In this document: positions 40,347 through 49,899 of the stretch, piece after piece
Layout of the letters: each line of letters begins with the position of its first letter
Position numbering within the stretch: the stretch's first letter is position 1
NCBI GenBank assembly: GCA_025465355.1
Contig: JAODNN010000141.1
Location: 1 to 55,346, forward strand
Origin: Blastococcus sp.
GTDB lineage: Bacteria > Actinomycetota > Actinomycetes > Mycobacteriales > Geodermatophilaceae
Length of the DNA: 55,346 bases
Direction: 5' to 3'
Notes under the pieces: model-generated
What the model was told of the DNA's origin: nothing
The model's input: the letters and a program-made list of their open reading frames with translations, nothing else
The model's database searches: none
Made by a program: the position numbers and the translations under genes

Positions 40347-41592
40347 CCTCCGGGGGTGCTGCGGGGGGACGTCGCCCCCATCTGTGGCGGCGGCCCAGGA
40401 GCGTCGCGGCCACGACGAGCACCGCGCCGACAGCCAGGACGCCGGGAACGACAGTCGCGGCGGCCCGCTTCGCGTCCGCGCCGGGGACCGGAAGAACCGG
40501 ATATGTCGACGCCACCTTCCGCGGCCCGCTCGTGGCCGTCGGCGGCGCCGCCGTGTGCGCCGCAAGGTCGGCAGGCGTCACCAGCGTGCCGACCCCGGGA
40601 GTACCGGCCGGCACCGAGAATCCCCAGTCGAGCAACCGCGCGGCCTGGTCGGCGGCGCGCAGCGGCAGACGCTCGGTGTCCATCACGCTGACCACGAGCC
40701 GATGTCCGTGCCGCTCGGCCGCGGTGACGAAGGTGTGCCGGGCCGCGTCGGTGAAGCCGGTCTTCCCCCCGAGGTTGCCCGGGTAGGCCTTCAGCAGCGG
40801 GTCCTGGTTCTGGATCTGGTAGCCGGCGTTCCAGCCGGGCACCCCCGGGATCTGTGCGGTCGGGGTGCGCAGCACCGCGGCGGCGGCCGCCCGTGCGAGG
40901 AGGGCGCGGAAGATCAGTGCCAGGTCGTACGGCGAGGAGGACTGTCCCGCGACATCGAGCCCGGACGGCGTCCCTGCCACGGTGTCGTAGGCGCCGATGG
41001 ACGCCGCCGTCTCGTTCATCGCCCGCAGCGTGACGTCCACCCCGCCGGCGGCACGGGCCAGCGCGTTGGCCGCGTCGTTCCCCGACTGCAGGATCAGCGC
41101 CTGGAACAGCAGCGACACCGGGTACCGGCCGCCCCGGACCAACCCGACCCGGCTGCCCTCGATGTTCTCGTCCTCGGTGGTGCCCACGACGATGCGGCGC
41201 GGGCTCAGGAGCGGCTGAAGTGTGAGCAGGGTCAGGGTCTTCAGCGTGCTCGCGGGGTAGTAACGGCCGTGCGGATCGCGGGCGGCCAGCACGGCGCCGG
41301 TCCCGGCGTCGGCCACCAGCCAGCCGGCGGCGGCGAGGCCCGCCGGCAGCGGGGGAGCGCCGGCGGCGACCACCACACCGCGGGTGGCCAGCCGCGGACC
41401 GCCCACCGTGCTGCCGTCGGGTGCCGAGCCCTGGGGAGGCCGGCCCGGATAGGGGGCGGTCGGGGTCGGTGCCGACGGCTCCGCCCTGGCCCTGGGCTGG
41501 TCGGCGGCCGCCGACGCCGCGCCGGCGAGCACCAGGAGCCCGGCAAGCAGGACGGCACACCAGAGCCGCGCGGCGCGCAGGCGTCGTCCCAT
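40327..41592 (-). CDS. D-alanyl-D-alanine carboxypeptidase
   Basis: 421-residue low-molecular-weight penicillin-binding protein trimming peptidoglycan pentapeptides. Signal peptide (LWCAVLLAGLLVLAGAASAAA), Pro-rich spacer, transpeptidase-like domain with S115xxK118 (STLK), SGN in LQSGNDAAN and KTG in GGKTGFT, and a C-terminal helix (about 385-405) that anchors it outside. ATG at 41592. All catalytic residues are intact. 3' end overlaps the 2'-5' ligase gene by 20 bp. Confidence 0.93.
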
Positions 41593-41857
41593 GAACCGGA
41601 ACGCTAGGTCGCGGCGGGCGGAATCGCCTCCGGACCGGGGCGCTACCTCTCGGTGTCCGGTCGCTGGAGGGCAGCCTGGGCTTCGCAACGATCGGATCTC
41701 AGTCCGGGCCGCACCGGTGGAGGGCGCCCGACACGCGGATAGCGTGCCCAGCGTCGTGTGTTCGTACCGGCCGGTCAGGTCGCGGCGGCACAGGTTTCTG
41801 CACCCATCGGGATGTGCCGTCACACCTCCGGCAGATCCCCCCAGAAAGGAGATCGTC

Positions 41858-42934
41858 TTGCGCCGAGCGCGGATGATGAAGACCGCAGCGCTGCTGCTGG
41901 CCGGCAGCCTGGCGCTCGCAGCCTGTGCCAGCAGCCAGAACAACAGCAGCGCGAGCGGCAGCAGCAGCTCCGGCAGCAGCGCGGGCGGCAATCTGAAGAT
42001 CGGCGTCGCCTACGACACCGGAGGCCGCGGCGACAAGTCCTTCAACGACTCCGCGTACGCGGGTATCCAGGCGGCCGTCAAGCAGCACGGCGGGAAGTTC
42101 ACCGAGCTCAGCCCGAACGCCGACGCCTCCAACCGGGCCGACCTGCTCACCCAGCTGGCCGACCAGGGGTACAACCCGATCATCGCCGTGGGCTTCGCCT
42201 ACAGCGACGTGCTCGGCGGCGTCGCCAAGCAGTACCCGAACGTGACGTTCGCCCAGGTCGACGGTGCCGCCGCTGCGCTCAAGACCCAGCCGGCCCCGAA
42301 CAACTTCACCGGCCTGCTCTTCGCCGAGAACGAGGGCTCGTTCCTCGCCGGCGTGGCCGCGGCCCTGAAGACGACGGCCGGCCACATCGGCTTCGTCGGC
42401 GGCGTCGACACCCCGCTGATCAAGAAGTTCGAGGCGGGCTACATCGCCGGCGCCAAGGCGGTCAACCCCAAGATCAAGATCGATTCGCAGTACATCTCCC
42501 CGGCCGGTGACTTCAGCGGCTTCAACGACCCGGCCAAGGGCAAGATCGTGGCGGCGGGGATGTACGACGGTGGCGCCGACATCGTCTACCACGCGGCCGG
42601 TGGCTCCGGGCTCGGCGTGTTCAAGGCTGCTGCTGCCGCGAACAAGCTGGCGATCGGTGTCGACTCCGACCAGTACCAGACCGTGGGCGACCCGGCCCTG
42701 CAGGCGGTGATCCTGACGTCGATGCTCAAGCGCGTCGACAACGCCGTCCAGAAGTTCATCGGTGACTTCGTCGACAAGAAGGTCACCGGCGGCAAGGACG
42801 TCATCAACGACCTGAAGAGCGATGGCGTCGGCCTGGCCACCTCCGGCGGCAAGATCGACGACATCAAGACCCAGATCGACCAGTACCGCGCGAAGATCAT
42901 CAGCGGGGAGATCAAGGTTCCGGTCACCCCGTGA
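41858..42934 (+). CDS. BMP-type nucleoside-binding lipoprotein
   Basis: 358-residue periplasmic-type binding protein of the basic membrane protein family, the substrate receptor of nucleoside ABC importers. Lipoprotein signal with lipobox LAAC (C23), Ser-rich linker, then the BMP domain (KIGVAYDTGGRGDKSFNDSA, GFAYSDVLGGV, AENEGSFLAG, FVGGVDTP, ADIVYHAAGGSG, GVDSDQYQ). TTG at 41858 has AAAGGAGA at the right distance; a plain ATG at 41873 would still give a lipoprotein. First gene of the uptake operon; two hairpins follow its stop. Confidence 0.93.
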   Translation: MRRARMMKTAALLLAGSLALAACASSQNNSSASGSSSSGSSAGGNLKIGVAYDTGGRGDKSFNDSAYAGIQAAVKQHGGKFTELSPNADASNRADLLTQLADQGYNPIIAVGFAYSDVLGGVAKQYPNVTFAQVDGAAAALKTQPAPNNFTGLLFAENEGSFLAGVAAALKTTAGHIGFVGGVDTPLIKKFEAGYIAGAKAVNPKIKIDSQYISPAGDFSGFNDPAKGKIVAAGMYDGGADIVYHAAGGSGLGVFKAAAAANKLAIGVDSDQYQTVGDPALQAVILTSMLKRVDNAVQKFIGDFVDKKVTGGKDVINDLKSDGVGLATSGGKIDDIKTQIDQYRAKIISGEIKVPVTP

Positions 42935-42939
42935 CCGCG

Positions 42940-43016
42940 GCGCGGGCCTGCCACGGCGGGCCCGCGCTCCACGGTCGACCCGATGGCGGGCCCGGGCGCA
43001 CGGCGCCCGGGCCCGC
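42940..43016 (+). terminator. Paired hairpins between the binding protein and ATPase genes
   Basis: Stem 42940-42948 with 42959-42967 (9 bp perfect) and stem 42986-42999 with 43003-43016 (14 bp perfect, 3-nt loop). Their placement inside the operon would lower transcription of the downstream transporter genes relative to the lipoprotein, as is common for ABC importers. Confidence 0.7.
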
Positions 43017-43144
43017 TGTCGTTCATCTGGGGGTCCGGGGTGCCGACCCGGTGGCCGGGTGAGAGATCATGCGGCGGTGCCGCTGACGACGACGAGACGT
43101 GGCCGCGTCCCCCGCGGCCGCTGAGCAAGGGAGAGGGCCGCGAG

Positions 43145-44740
43145 ATGGCCACACCAGGAGCACTCCCGGGCAGCACGTCCGGCGGCCCCGAACCGGGCGG
43201 GACGTCGACCGCCGCCGTCCCCTACGCGGTCGAGCTGCGAGGCATCACGAAGCGGTTCCCCGGCGTCGTCGCCAACCGCGACATCAATCTGCGCGTCCGC
43301 CGGGGCGAGGTGCACGCGATCGTCGGGGAGAACGGCGCCGGCAAGTCGACACTGATGAAGATCCTCTACGGCATGTACCGGCCGGACGAGGGCACGATCC
43401 TGCTGGACGGCACGCCCGTCACCTTCCGCAGTCCCGCCGATGCGATCGAGGCCGGGATCGGCATGGTGCACCAGCACTTCATGCTGGCCGACAACTTCAC
43501 CGTCCTGGAGAACATCGTCCTGGGCAGCGAGCCGACGAGGGGCGGCCGGCTCGACCTCGGCGAGGCGCGCCGCCGGATCGGCGAGATCTCCGAGCGTTAC
43601 GACCTCGGCCTCGACCCCGACGTCCTCGTCGAGACCCTGGGCGTCGGCGACCGGCAGCGGGTGGAGATCGCCAAGGTCCTCTACCGCGGGGCGCGCACCC
43701 TGATCCTGGACGAGCCGACCGCCGTCCTCGTGCCGCACGAGGTCGACGACCTGTTCGGCAACCTGGGCGAGCTCACGCGTGAGGGGCTCACGGTCATCTT
43801 CATCTCGCACAAGCTGGACGAGGTCCGCCGGGTCGCCGACTCGATCACGGTCATCCGCCGGGGTACGACGGTCGGCACCGCCGACCCGAAGACGACGACG
43901 GCGCGGCAGCTGGCCGAGATGATGGTCGGTTCCGAGCTGCCCTCGCCCGAGACCCGTGAGTCGACCGTGCGGGAGACGCCGGTGCTGCGGCTTCAGCACG
44001 TCACCGTGACCACCCCGGAGGGGCGCGCGGTCGTCGACGACGTCGGCCTCGTCGCGCGCGAGGGCGAGGTCGTCGGGATCGCCGGTGTCGAGGGCAACGG
44101 CCAGGCCGAGCTCGTCGACGCGATCATGGGACTGCGCCGGCTGTCCGCGGGCACCGTCGTCCTGGGCGACGAGGACATCACCGCGTGGAGTACCCGGGCC
44201 CGCCGCGAGGCCGGCCTCGGTTTCATCCCGGAGGACCGGCACCGCCAGGGCATGCTGCTCGAGGCGCCGCTCTGGGAGAACCGCATCCTCGGCCACCAGA
44301 CCCGCCCGCCCGCCGTGAAGGGGCACTTCATCGACCGCCGGGCGGCCCGTGCCGACACCGAGCGGATCATGCGCGAGTACGACGTCCGGGCGCCTGGCCC
44401 CGACACCCTGGCCGTCGCCCTGTCCGGGGGCAACCAGCAGAAGCTGATCGTCGGCCGGGAGATGAGCGCGACGCCACGGCTGCTGGTCGCCGCCCACCCG
44501 ACCCGCGGCGTCGACGTCGGCGCCCAGACCGTCATCTGGGAGCTGCTCAAGGACGCCCGCGCGGCCGGCATGAGCATCCTGTTGATCTCAGCCGACCTCG
44601 ACGAGCTGATCGGCCTCTCCGACACGCTGCACGTGATGCTGCGCGGCCGCCTGGTCGCCACCCTCGACCCGGCCCGGCTGACCCCCGAGGAGCTCGGCGG
44701 GCACATGACCGGCGCCCGGACCGCGGCGGGTGCGGCATGA
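43145..44740 (+). CDS. Nucleoside ABC importer ATP-binding protein, duplicated domain
   Basis: 531 residues, two ABC cassettes. First: Walker A GENGAGKST (61-69), signature VGDRQRVEI (weakened), Walker B LILDEPTA. Second: degenerate Walker A GVEGNGQAE, signature LSGGNQQK, Walker B position AHPTRGVD. One dead and one intact site is typical for YufO/RbsA-like nucleoside importers. GGGAGAGGG precedes ATG 43145. Stop overlaps the next gene (ATGA). Provides energy for the two permeases that follow. Confidence 0.93.
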   Translation: MATPGALPGSTSGGPEPGGTSTAAVPYAVELRGITKRFPGVVANRDINLRVRRGEVHAIVGENGAGKSTLMKILYGMYRPDEGTILLDGTPVTFRSPADAIEAGIGMVHQHFMLADNFTVLENIVLGSEPTRGGRLDLGEARRRIGEISERYDLGLDPDVLVETLGVGDRQRVEIAKVLYRGARTLILDEPTAVLVPHEVDDLFGNLGELTREGLTVIFISHKLDEVRRVADSITVIRRGTTVGTADPKTTTARQLAEMMVGSELPSPETRESTVRETPVLRLQHVTVTTPEGRAVVDDVGLVAREGEVVGIAGVEGNGQAELVDAIMGLRRLSAGTVVLGDEDITAWSTRARREAGLGFIPEDRHRQGMLLEAPLWENRILGHQTRPPAVKGHFIDRRAARADTERIMREYDVRAPGPDTLAVALSGGNQQKLIVGREMSATPRLLVAAHPTRGVDVGAQTVIWELLKDARAAGMSILLISADLDELIGLSDTLHVMLRGRLVATLDPARLTPEELGGHMTGARTAAGAA

Positions 44741-45927
44741 CCCGCCTGCGCCGGGTCGGCCTCGCGCTCTTCGCCCCGGTCCTGGCCGTCCTCGTCGCCG
44801 CGGTCATCTCCTCGGCGGTCATGGCGGCGCTGCAGGTCGACCCCGTCCGCGTGTTCCAGGTGATGTTCGACTTCGGCAGCACGCCCGACGAGCAGGTCAC
44901 CGCCCTCGTGGTGATCCTCAACCGGGCGATTCCCCTGTTCCTCGCGGGACTCGCGGTCGCCATCGCGTTCCGCATGGGGCTGTTCAACATCGGCGTCGAG
45001 GGGCAGTACCGGCTGGCGACGATCGTCGCGGCGGCCGTCGGCGCGGCGATCGTGCTGCCCGGGCCGTTGCACGTGCTGGTCATCGTGCTCGTCGCGATGG
45101 CCGTCGGCGCCCTCTGGGCGGGGATCGTCGCCGTGCTCAAGGTGACCCGCGGGGTCAGCGAGGTCATCAGCTCCATCATGCTGAACTTCATCGCGCTCGG
45201 GACGGCGTCCTACCTGCTGACCGGCCCGTTCCGGGGGAGCGCGCCCGGTGCCTCGATCGTCGCCACGAAGGACCTCCCCGAATCCGGCTGGTTGCCCGGC
45301 ATCAACGGGGTGTTCAGCGCGCTCGGCCTGGTATCGCCGCCCCGGGAGCTCTACGGCTTCCTGCCGCTGGCGATCATCGCCGGGGTGGCCATCTCGGTGC
45401 TGCTCAACCGCACGCGGTTCGGGTTCGACCTCAAGGCCAGCGGCATGTCGCCGTCGGCAGCGAGCGCGAGCGGGGTCGACGCCCGCGCGATGGTGATCAA
45501 GACGATGTTGCTCTCGGGAGCGATCGCGGGGTTGATCGGCCTGCCGGACCTGCTGGGGAAGACCCACTCGTACACGACCGACTTCACCGCCGGTCTGGGC
45601 TTCCTGGGCATCGCGGTCGCACTGCTCGGCCGCAACCGGCCGGGCGGGATCGCTCTCGCCGCGTTGCTGTTCGCCTTCCTCGACCGCTCGCTGGTGCCGC
45701 TGCAGATCGCCAGCTATCCCGCCTCGGTCGTGACGATCATCCAGGGCACGATCGTGCTCGCCGTCGTGATCGCCAATGAGATCGCCCGCCGGATCGCGCG
45801 TCGTCAGGCGGAGCGGAGCAGCGTGCTGCCGGCGGCGGCGGGGCCGGGAGCCGGCGGCGGAGGACCGGGCACCGGCCCGACCACCCCGGCCGACGACACG
45901 GACGAGCGGCAGGGAGCGCAGGCATGA
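44737..45927 (+). CDS. Nucleoside ABC importer permease 1
   Basis: 396 residues with eight or more helices and the permease core of branched-chain/nucleoside importers (GLFNIGVEGQYRLATIV, VISSIMLNFIALG, ASGMSPSAASASGVD). The C-terminal 50 residues are a polar Ala/Gly/Pro-rich tail. It overlaps the ATPase gene and the next permease by 4 bp each. Works as a heterodimer with permease 2. Confidence 0.92.
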   Translation: MTRLRRVGLALFAPVLAVLVAAVISSAVMAALQVDPVRVFQVMFDFGSTPDEQVTALVVILNRAIPLFLAGLAVAIAFRMGLFNIGVEGQYRLATIVAAAVGAAIVLPGPLHVLVIVLVAMAVGALWAGIVAVLKVTRGVSEVISSIMLNFIALGTASYLLTGPFRGSAPGASIVATKDLPESGWLPGINGVFSALGLVSPPRELYGFLPLAIIAGVAISVLLNRTRFGFDLKASGMSPSAASASGVDARAMVIKTMLLSGAIAGLIGLPDLLGKTHSYTTDFTAGLGFLGIAVALLGRNRPGGIALAALLFAFLDRSLVPLQIASYPASVVTIIQGTIVLAVVIANEIARRIARRQAERSSVLPAAAGPGAGGGGPGTGPTTPADDTDERQGAQA

Positions 45928-47216
45928 GCACGGTCGTGACGTCCGCCGGCACCGAGCCCGGCCGGCCCGCTTCGCGCGGTCCCGTCCTCAGGTGGCTGAC
46001 CGGCGGGAACAACCAGACCCGGCTGGTCTGGTTGTTCCTGGGCGGCCTGGTGCTGCTGTCGGCCGTCCGCACGATCAGCGGAGAGCAGGCGCTGACGTCG
46101 TCGTCGACGATGACGGCCGCCCTGCTGCTCGCGGTGCCGATCGGGCTGGCGGCCCTGGGTGGGCTGTTCTCCGAGCGCGCGGGCGTGGTCAACATCGGCC
46201 TCGAGGGCATGATGATCCTGGGCACCTGGGGGGCCGGGTACGCCGGCTACCAGTGGGGCTGGGGCGCCGCGGTCATCGGCGGGCTGCTGTTCGGCGTGCT
46301 CGGCGGGCTGCTGCACGCGTTGGCCACGGTGACGTTCGGCGTCGACCACGTCGTCTCCGGCGTCGCGATCAACATCCTGGCCGCCGGCATCGTGCGGTTC
46401 CTCTCGGAGCTCTTCTACACCGGCAACAAGGCCGGTGGTGGCGTCACCCAGTCGCCGGCGCTGTCGAGCAAGCCGCCGGAGCTCACCGTGCCGGTGCTCT
46501 CGTCGGGACCGGACCTGCTCGGCAAGCTGGAGGGGCTGCACTGGTTCCTGATCAGCGACGTGGCGGGCATCCTCCGCGGCCTGACCCACGGGGTCGGGGT
46601 GCTCACCGTGCTCGCCGTCCTGCTCATCCCGGCGTCCTACCTGCTGCTGTGGCGCACCTCCTTCGGCCTGCGGCTGCGCTCCAGCGGGGAGAACCCGTGG
46701 GCGGCTGACTCTCTGGGCGTGCCGGTGTACCGGATGAAGTACATCGCGGTGATCATCTCCGGCGCTCTGGCCGGCCTCGGTGGCGTCTTCCTCGTCTTCA
46801 TCGCCGGGATCTACCGCGAGAACCAGACCGGCGGCCGTGGGTTCATCGGTCTGGCGGCGCTCATCTTCGGGAACTGGCGGCCGGGCGGCCTGGCCGCGGG
46901 CGCGAGCCTGTTCGGCTTCTCCGACGCCCTGCAGTTGCGCAGCCGGACGGCGGTCGTCGCGCTGCTGCTCCTGGTCGCGGTGCTGCTCGCGGGGGTGGCC
47001 GTCTGGCAGGCCGTGCACCGCCGGGTCGTAAGGGCGATCACCGCGGCGGCGGTGGCCGCCGCCGCGCTGATCGGCTACCTGACCATCGACGTGCTTCCGC
47101 CGGGGATCGTCTCCTTCACCCCGCACATCACCACGCTCCTGGTGCTCTCGCTGGCCTCCCAGCACCTGCGGATGCCGCAGGCCGACGGGCTGGTCTACCG
47201 GCGAGGAGAGGACTGA
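45924..47216 (+). CDS. Nucleoside ABC importer permease 2
   Basis: 430 residues, longer than permease 1 owing to a polar N-terminus and two extra C-terminal helices. Core landmarks: ERAGVVNIGLEGMMILG, FGVDHVVSGVAINILAAG, SGENPWAADSLGV, FIAGIYRENQTGGRGFIGLAALIFG. Overlaps permease 1 by 4 bp and lies 1 bp before cdd, so transport and the salvage enzymes form one operon. Confidence 0.92.
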   Translation: MSTVVTSAGTEPGRPASRGPVLRWLTGGNNQTRLVWLFLGGLVLLSAVRTISGEQALTSSSTMTAALLLAVPIGLAALGGLFSERAGVVNIGLEGMMILGTWGAGYAGYQWGWGAAVIGGLLFGVLGGLLHALATVTFGVDHVVSGVAINILAAGIVRFLSELFYTGNKAGGGVTQSPALSSKPPELTVPVLSSGPDLLGKLEGLHWFLISDVAGILRGLTHGVGVLTVLAVLLIPASYLLLWRTSFGLRLRSSGENPWAADSLGVPVYRMKYIAVIISGALAGLGGVFLVFIAGIYRENQTGGRGFIGLAALIFGNWRPGGLAAGASLFGFSDALQLRSRTAVVALLLLVAVLLAGVAVWQAVHRRVVRAITAAAVAAAALIGYLTIDVLPPGIVSFTPHITTLLVLSLASQHLRMPQADGLVYRRGED

Positions 47217-47217
47217 C

Positions 47218-47631
47218 ATGAGCGGGATCGACTGGAACGCGCTGCGCGCCGCGGCCCGGGAGGCCATGACCCACGCCTACGCGCCCTACTCACGCTTCCC
47301 GGTGGGCGTTGCCGGGCTGGTGGACGACGGCCGGCTGGTCACCGGGTGCAACGTGGAGAACGCCTCCTACGGCCTCGGGCTGTGCGCGGAGTGCGGCATG
47401 GTCAGCGACCTCGCCCGCACCGGCGGTGGCCGGCTGGTCGCGGTCGCGTGCGTGGGCGGGGACGGGCAGCCGCTGATGCCGTGCGGTCGCTGCCGGCAGC
47501 TGCTGTGGGAGCACGGCGGGCCCGAGATGCTCATCGAGACCGTGTCGCTGGGCATCGTGGCGATGCGGATGGTGCTGCCCGACGCGTTCGGGCCCGAGGA
47601 TCTGGTGGCCGCGGCCGCCCGGGAGGGCTGA
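47218..47631 (+). CDS. cdd: Cytidine deaminase
   Basis: 137 residues, tetramer-type. Deaminates cytidine and deoxycytidine. Zinc ligands C56, C89 and C92 with catalytic E58 (CAECGM and PCGRC). Immediately downstream of the nucleoside importer, so imported cytidine is used directly. The ATG is 1 bp after the permease stop. Confidence 0.95.
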   Translation: MSGIDWNALRAAAREAMTHAYAPYSRFPVGVAGLVDDGRLVTGCNVENASYGLGLCAECGMVSDLARTGGGRLVAVACVGGDGQPLMPCGRCRQLLWEHGGPEMLIETVSLGIVAMRMVLPDAFGPEDLVAAAAREG

Positions 47632-47634
47632 CGG

Positions 47635-48915
47635 GTGCCCGCATTCGACGCCATCGACGTCATCCGCGCGAAGCGGGACGGCCTCCGCCTGACCCCCGGG
47701 CAGATCCGCTGGGTGATCGACGCCTACACCCGCGGAGGGGTGCCCGACGAGCAGATGAGCGCGCTGCTCATGGCGGTCTTCTTCCGGGGGATGGACGGCG
47801 ACGAGCTCGCCGTCTGGACGCAGGCCATGATCGACTCGGGTGAGCGCAAGGACCTCTCCTCGCTGAGCCGGCCGACCGCGGACAAGCACTCCACCGGTGG
47901 TGTGGGCGACAAGATCACCCTGCCTCTGGCGCCGCTGGTCGCCGCCTGCGGGGTGGCCGTGCCGCAGCTGTCCGGGCGCGGGCTGGGCCACACAGGCGGC
48001 ACGCTGGACAAGCTGGAGGCGATCCCCGGCTGGCGCGCCGACGTCCACGAGCAGGCCTACCTCCGGCAGCTGGAGGAGGTCGGCGCGGTCATCTGTGCGG
48101 CCGGCGACGACCTGGCCCCGGCGGACAAGCTGCTGTACGCGCTGCGCGACGTCACCGGCACGGTCGAGTCGATCCCGCTGATCGCCAGCTCGATCATGAG
48201 CAAGAAGATCGCCGAGGGTGCCGACGCCCTCGTCCTCGACGTGAAGACCGGGTCCGGGGCATTCATGAAGGACCCCGGCTCCTCCCGTGAGCTCGCGCGC
48301 ACCATGGTCGGGCTCGGGGAGGCCGCCGGGGTGCGCACGGTCGCCCTGGTGACGGCGATGGACCGGCCGCTGGGGCGCGCCGCCGGCAACGCCGTCGAGG
48401 TGGCCGAGTCCGTCGAGGTGCTCGCGGGCGGCGGTCCGGCCGACGTCGTCGAGCTGACCCTCGCCCTGGCCCGGGAGATGCTGGCGGGGGCGGGCCGGGG
48501 CGATGTCGACCCGGCCGATGCGCTGGCCGACGGGCGTGCGATGGACGTCTGGCGGCGCATGATCGCGGCCCAGGGCGGCGATCCCGACGCGTCGCTTCCG
48601 CGGCCTGCCGAGACGCACGTGGTGAACGCGCCGGCGACCGGCGTCCTCACCCGGCTCGACGCCTACTCCGTCGGGGTGGCGGCCTGGCGGCTCGGCGCGG
48701 GACGGGCGCGCAAGGAGGACCCGGTGTCGGCCGCGGCCGGCGTCGTCTGGACAGCCGGCGTGGGGGAGCAGGTCAAAGCCGGTCAGCCGCTGCTGGAGCT
48801 GCACACCGACGATCCGGACCGCATCGAGCGCGCGCTGGAGGCCCTCCAGGGCGCCGTCGGCATCGACACCGACGACGAGCCGTTGCCGCTGATCCTGGAC
48901 CGCATCACCGCCTGA
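47635..48915 (+). CDS. deoA: Thymidine phosphorylase
   Basis: 426 residues, three domains of the pyrimidine nucleoside phosphorylase family. Converts thymidine and phosphate to thymine and deoxyribose-1-phosphate. Signature KHSTGGVGDK, SGRGLGHTGGTLDKLE, DVKTGSGAFMK and the C-terminal PYNP domain. GTG at 47635, 3 bp after cdd stop. Same pairing cdd-deoA occurs in mycobacteria. Confidence 0.95.
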   Translation: MPAFDAIDVIRAKRDGLRLTPGQIRWVIDAYTRGGVPDEQMSALLMAVFFRGMDGDELAVWTQAMIDSGERKDLSSLSRPTADKHSTGGVGDKITLPLAPLVAACGVAVPQLSGRGLGHTGGTLDKLEAIPGWRADVHEQAYLRQLEEVGAVICAAGDDLAPADKLLYALRDVTGTVESIPLIASSIMSKKIAEGADALVLDVKTGSGAFMKDPGSSRELARTMVGLGEAAGVRTVALVTAMDRPLGRAAGNAVEVAESVEVLAGGGPADVVELTLALAREMLAGAGRGDVDPADALADGRAMDVWRRMIAAQGGDPDASLPRPAETHVVNAPATGVLTRLDAYSVGVAAWRLGAGRARKEDPVSAAAGVVWTAGVGEQVKAGQPLLELHTDDPDRIERALEALQGAVGIDTDDEPLPLILDRITA

Positions 48916-48987
48916 CCCCCGGGCGTCGGCAAGATCACGCCGGGCGGCCCGGTGCGTCGCACTGTTGTAGGAGGAGACTGGGCGCTC

Positions 48988-49899
48988 GTGCAGAAGGACT
49001 CCCTCCTCCCCACCACTCGCACGCTCGCGGCGGGCCCCGAGAGGGAGCCGCTCGATCCGGCCGCCGCCATCTCCATCCGCGGCCTGGTGAAGCGTTATGG
49101 CGACTTCACCGCCGTCGACGGCCTGGACCTCGACATCCGCCGCGGCGAGATCTTCGCCCTGCTCGGGCCCAACGGTGCCGGCAAGACCACGACGGTCGAG
49201 ATCTGCGAGGGCTACCGCAGCCGGGACGGCGGCGAGGTGCGCGTGCTCGGCGCGGACCCGGCGCACGGCGACCGCCGGTGGAAGGCCCAGCTCGGCATCG
49301 TGCTCCAGTCGGGCGCCGGCTTCAGCCAGCTGACCTGCCGCGAGATGCTGCAGGCGCAGGCCTCCTACTACCCCGATCCGCGCGACCCCGACGAGGTGCT
49401 GGAGCTGGTCGGCCTCACCGAGAAGGCGCGGGTGCGGGGCCGCACCCTGTCCGGCGGCCAGCGGCGCCGGCTGGATGTCGCGCTCGGCATCGTCGGCCGG
49501 CCCACCCTCTTGTTCCTGGACGAGCCGACGACCGGGTTCGACCCCGAGGCGCGCCGGCAGTTCTGGTCGCTGATCCGCTCGCTGCGGGACCTCGGGACGA
49601 CGATGCTGCTGACCACCCACTACCTCGACGAGGCGGAGGCGCTCGCGGACCGGGTGGGCGTGATCGCCCACGGCCGGTTGATGGAGGTCGCCGTCCCCGC
49701 GGTGCTCGGCGGCCGTGAGACGGCGCCGGCGGTCGTCAGCTGGACCGAGGACGGCGCCCGGCGCAGTGAAGCGACGGCCACCCCGACGGCGTTCGTGCGG
49801 GATCTTGCGGCGCGGTTCCCCGGCGAGGTGCCGGACCTGGCGGTCGCGCGACCGACGCTGGAGGACGTGTACCTGAGGATGATCGGAGAGCCGGCATGA
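48988..49899 (+). CDS. ABC exporter ATP-binding protein
   Basis: 303 residues, one cassette of the DrrA-like type. Walker A GPNGAGKT (60-67), signature LSGGQRRR, Walker B LLFLDEPTTGFDPEARRQ. C-terminal 60 residues are an extension common in ABC-2 exporters. The GTG at 48988 follows GGAGGAG at about 12 nt. It lies 72 bp after deoA, so it could be a new transcription unit. Couples to the ABC-2 permease that follows; substrate unknown. Confidence 0.9.
   Translation: MQKDSLLPTTRTLAAGPEREPLDPAAAISIRGLVKRYGDFTAVDGLDLDIRRGEIFALLGPNGAGKTTTVEICEGYRSRDGGEVRVLGADPAHGDRRWKAQLGIVLQSGAGFSQLTCREMLQAQASYYPDPRDPDEVLELVGLTEKARVRGRTLSGGQRRRLDVALGIVGRPTLLFLDEPTTGFDPEARRQFWSLIRSLRDLGTTMLLTTHYLDEAEALADRVGVIAHGRLMEVAVPAVLGGRETAPAVVSWTEDGARRSEATATPTAFVRDLAARFPGEVPDLAVARPTLEDVYLRMIGEPA

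Noticed and set aside
44041-44130. Broken second Walker A in the importer ATPase
   Set aside because: A degenerate second site is normal in RbsA/YufO-type duplicated ATPases.
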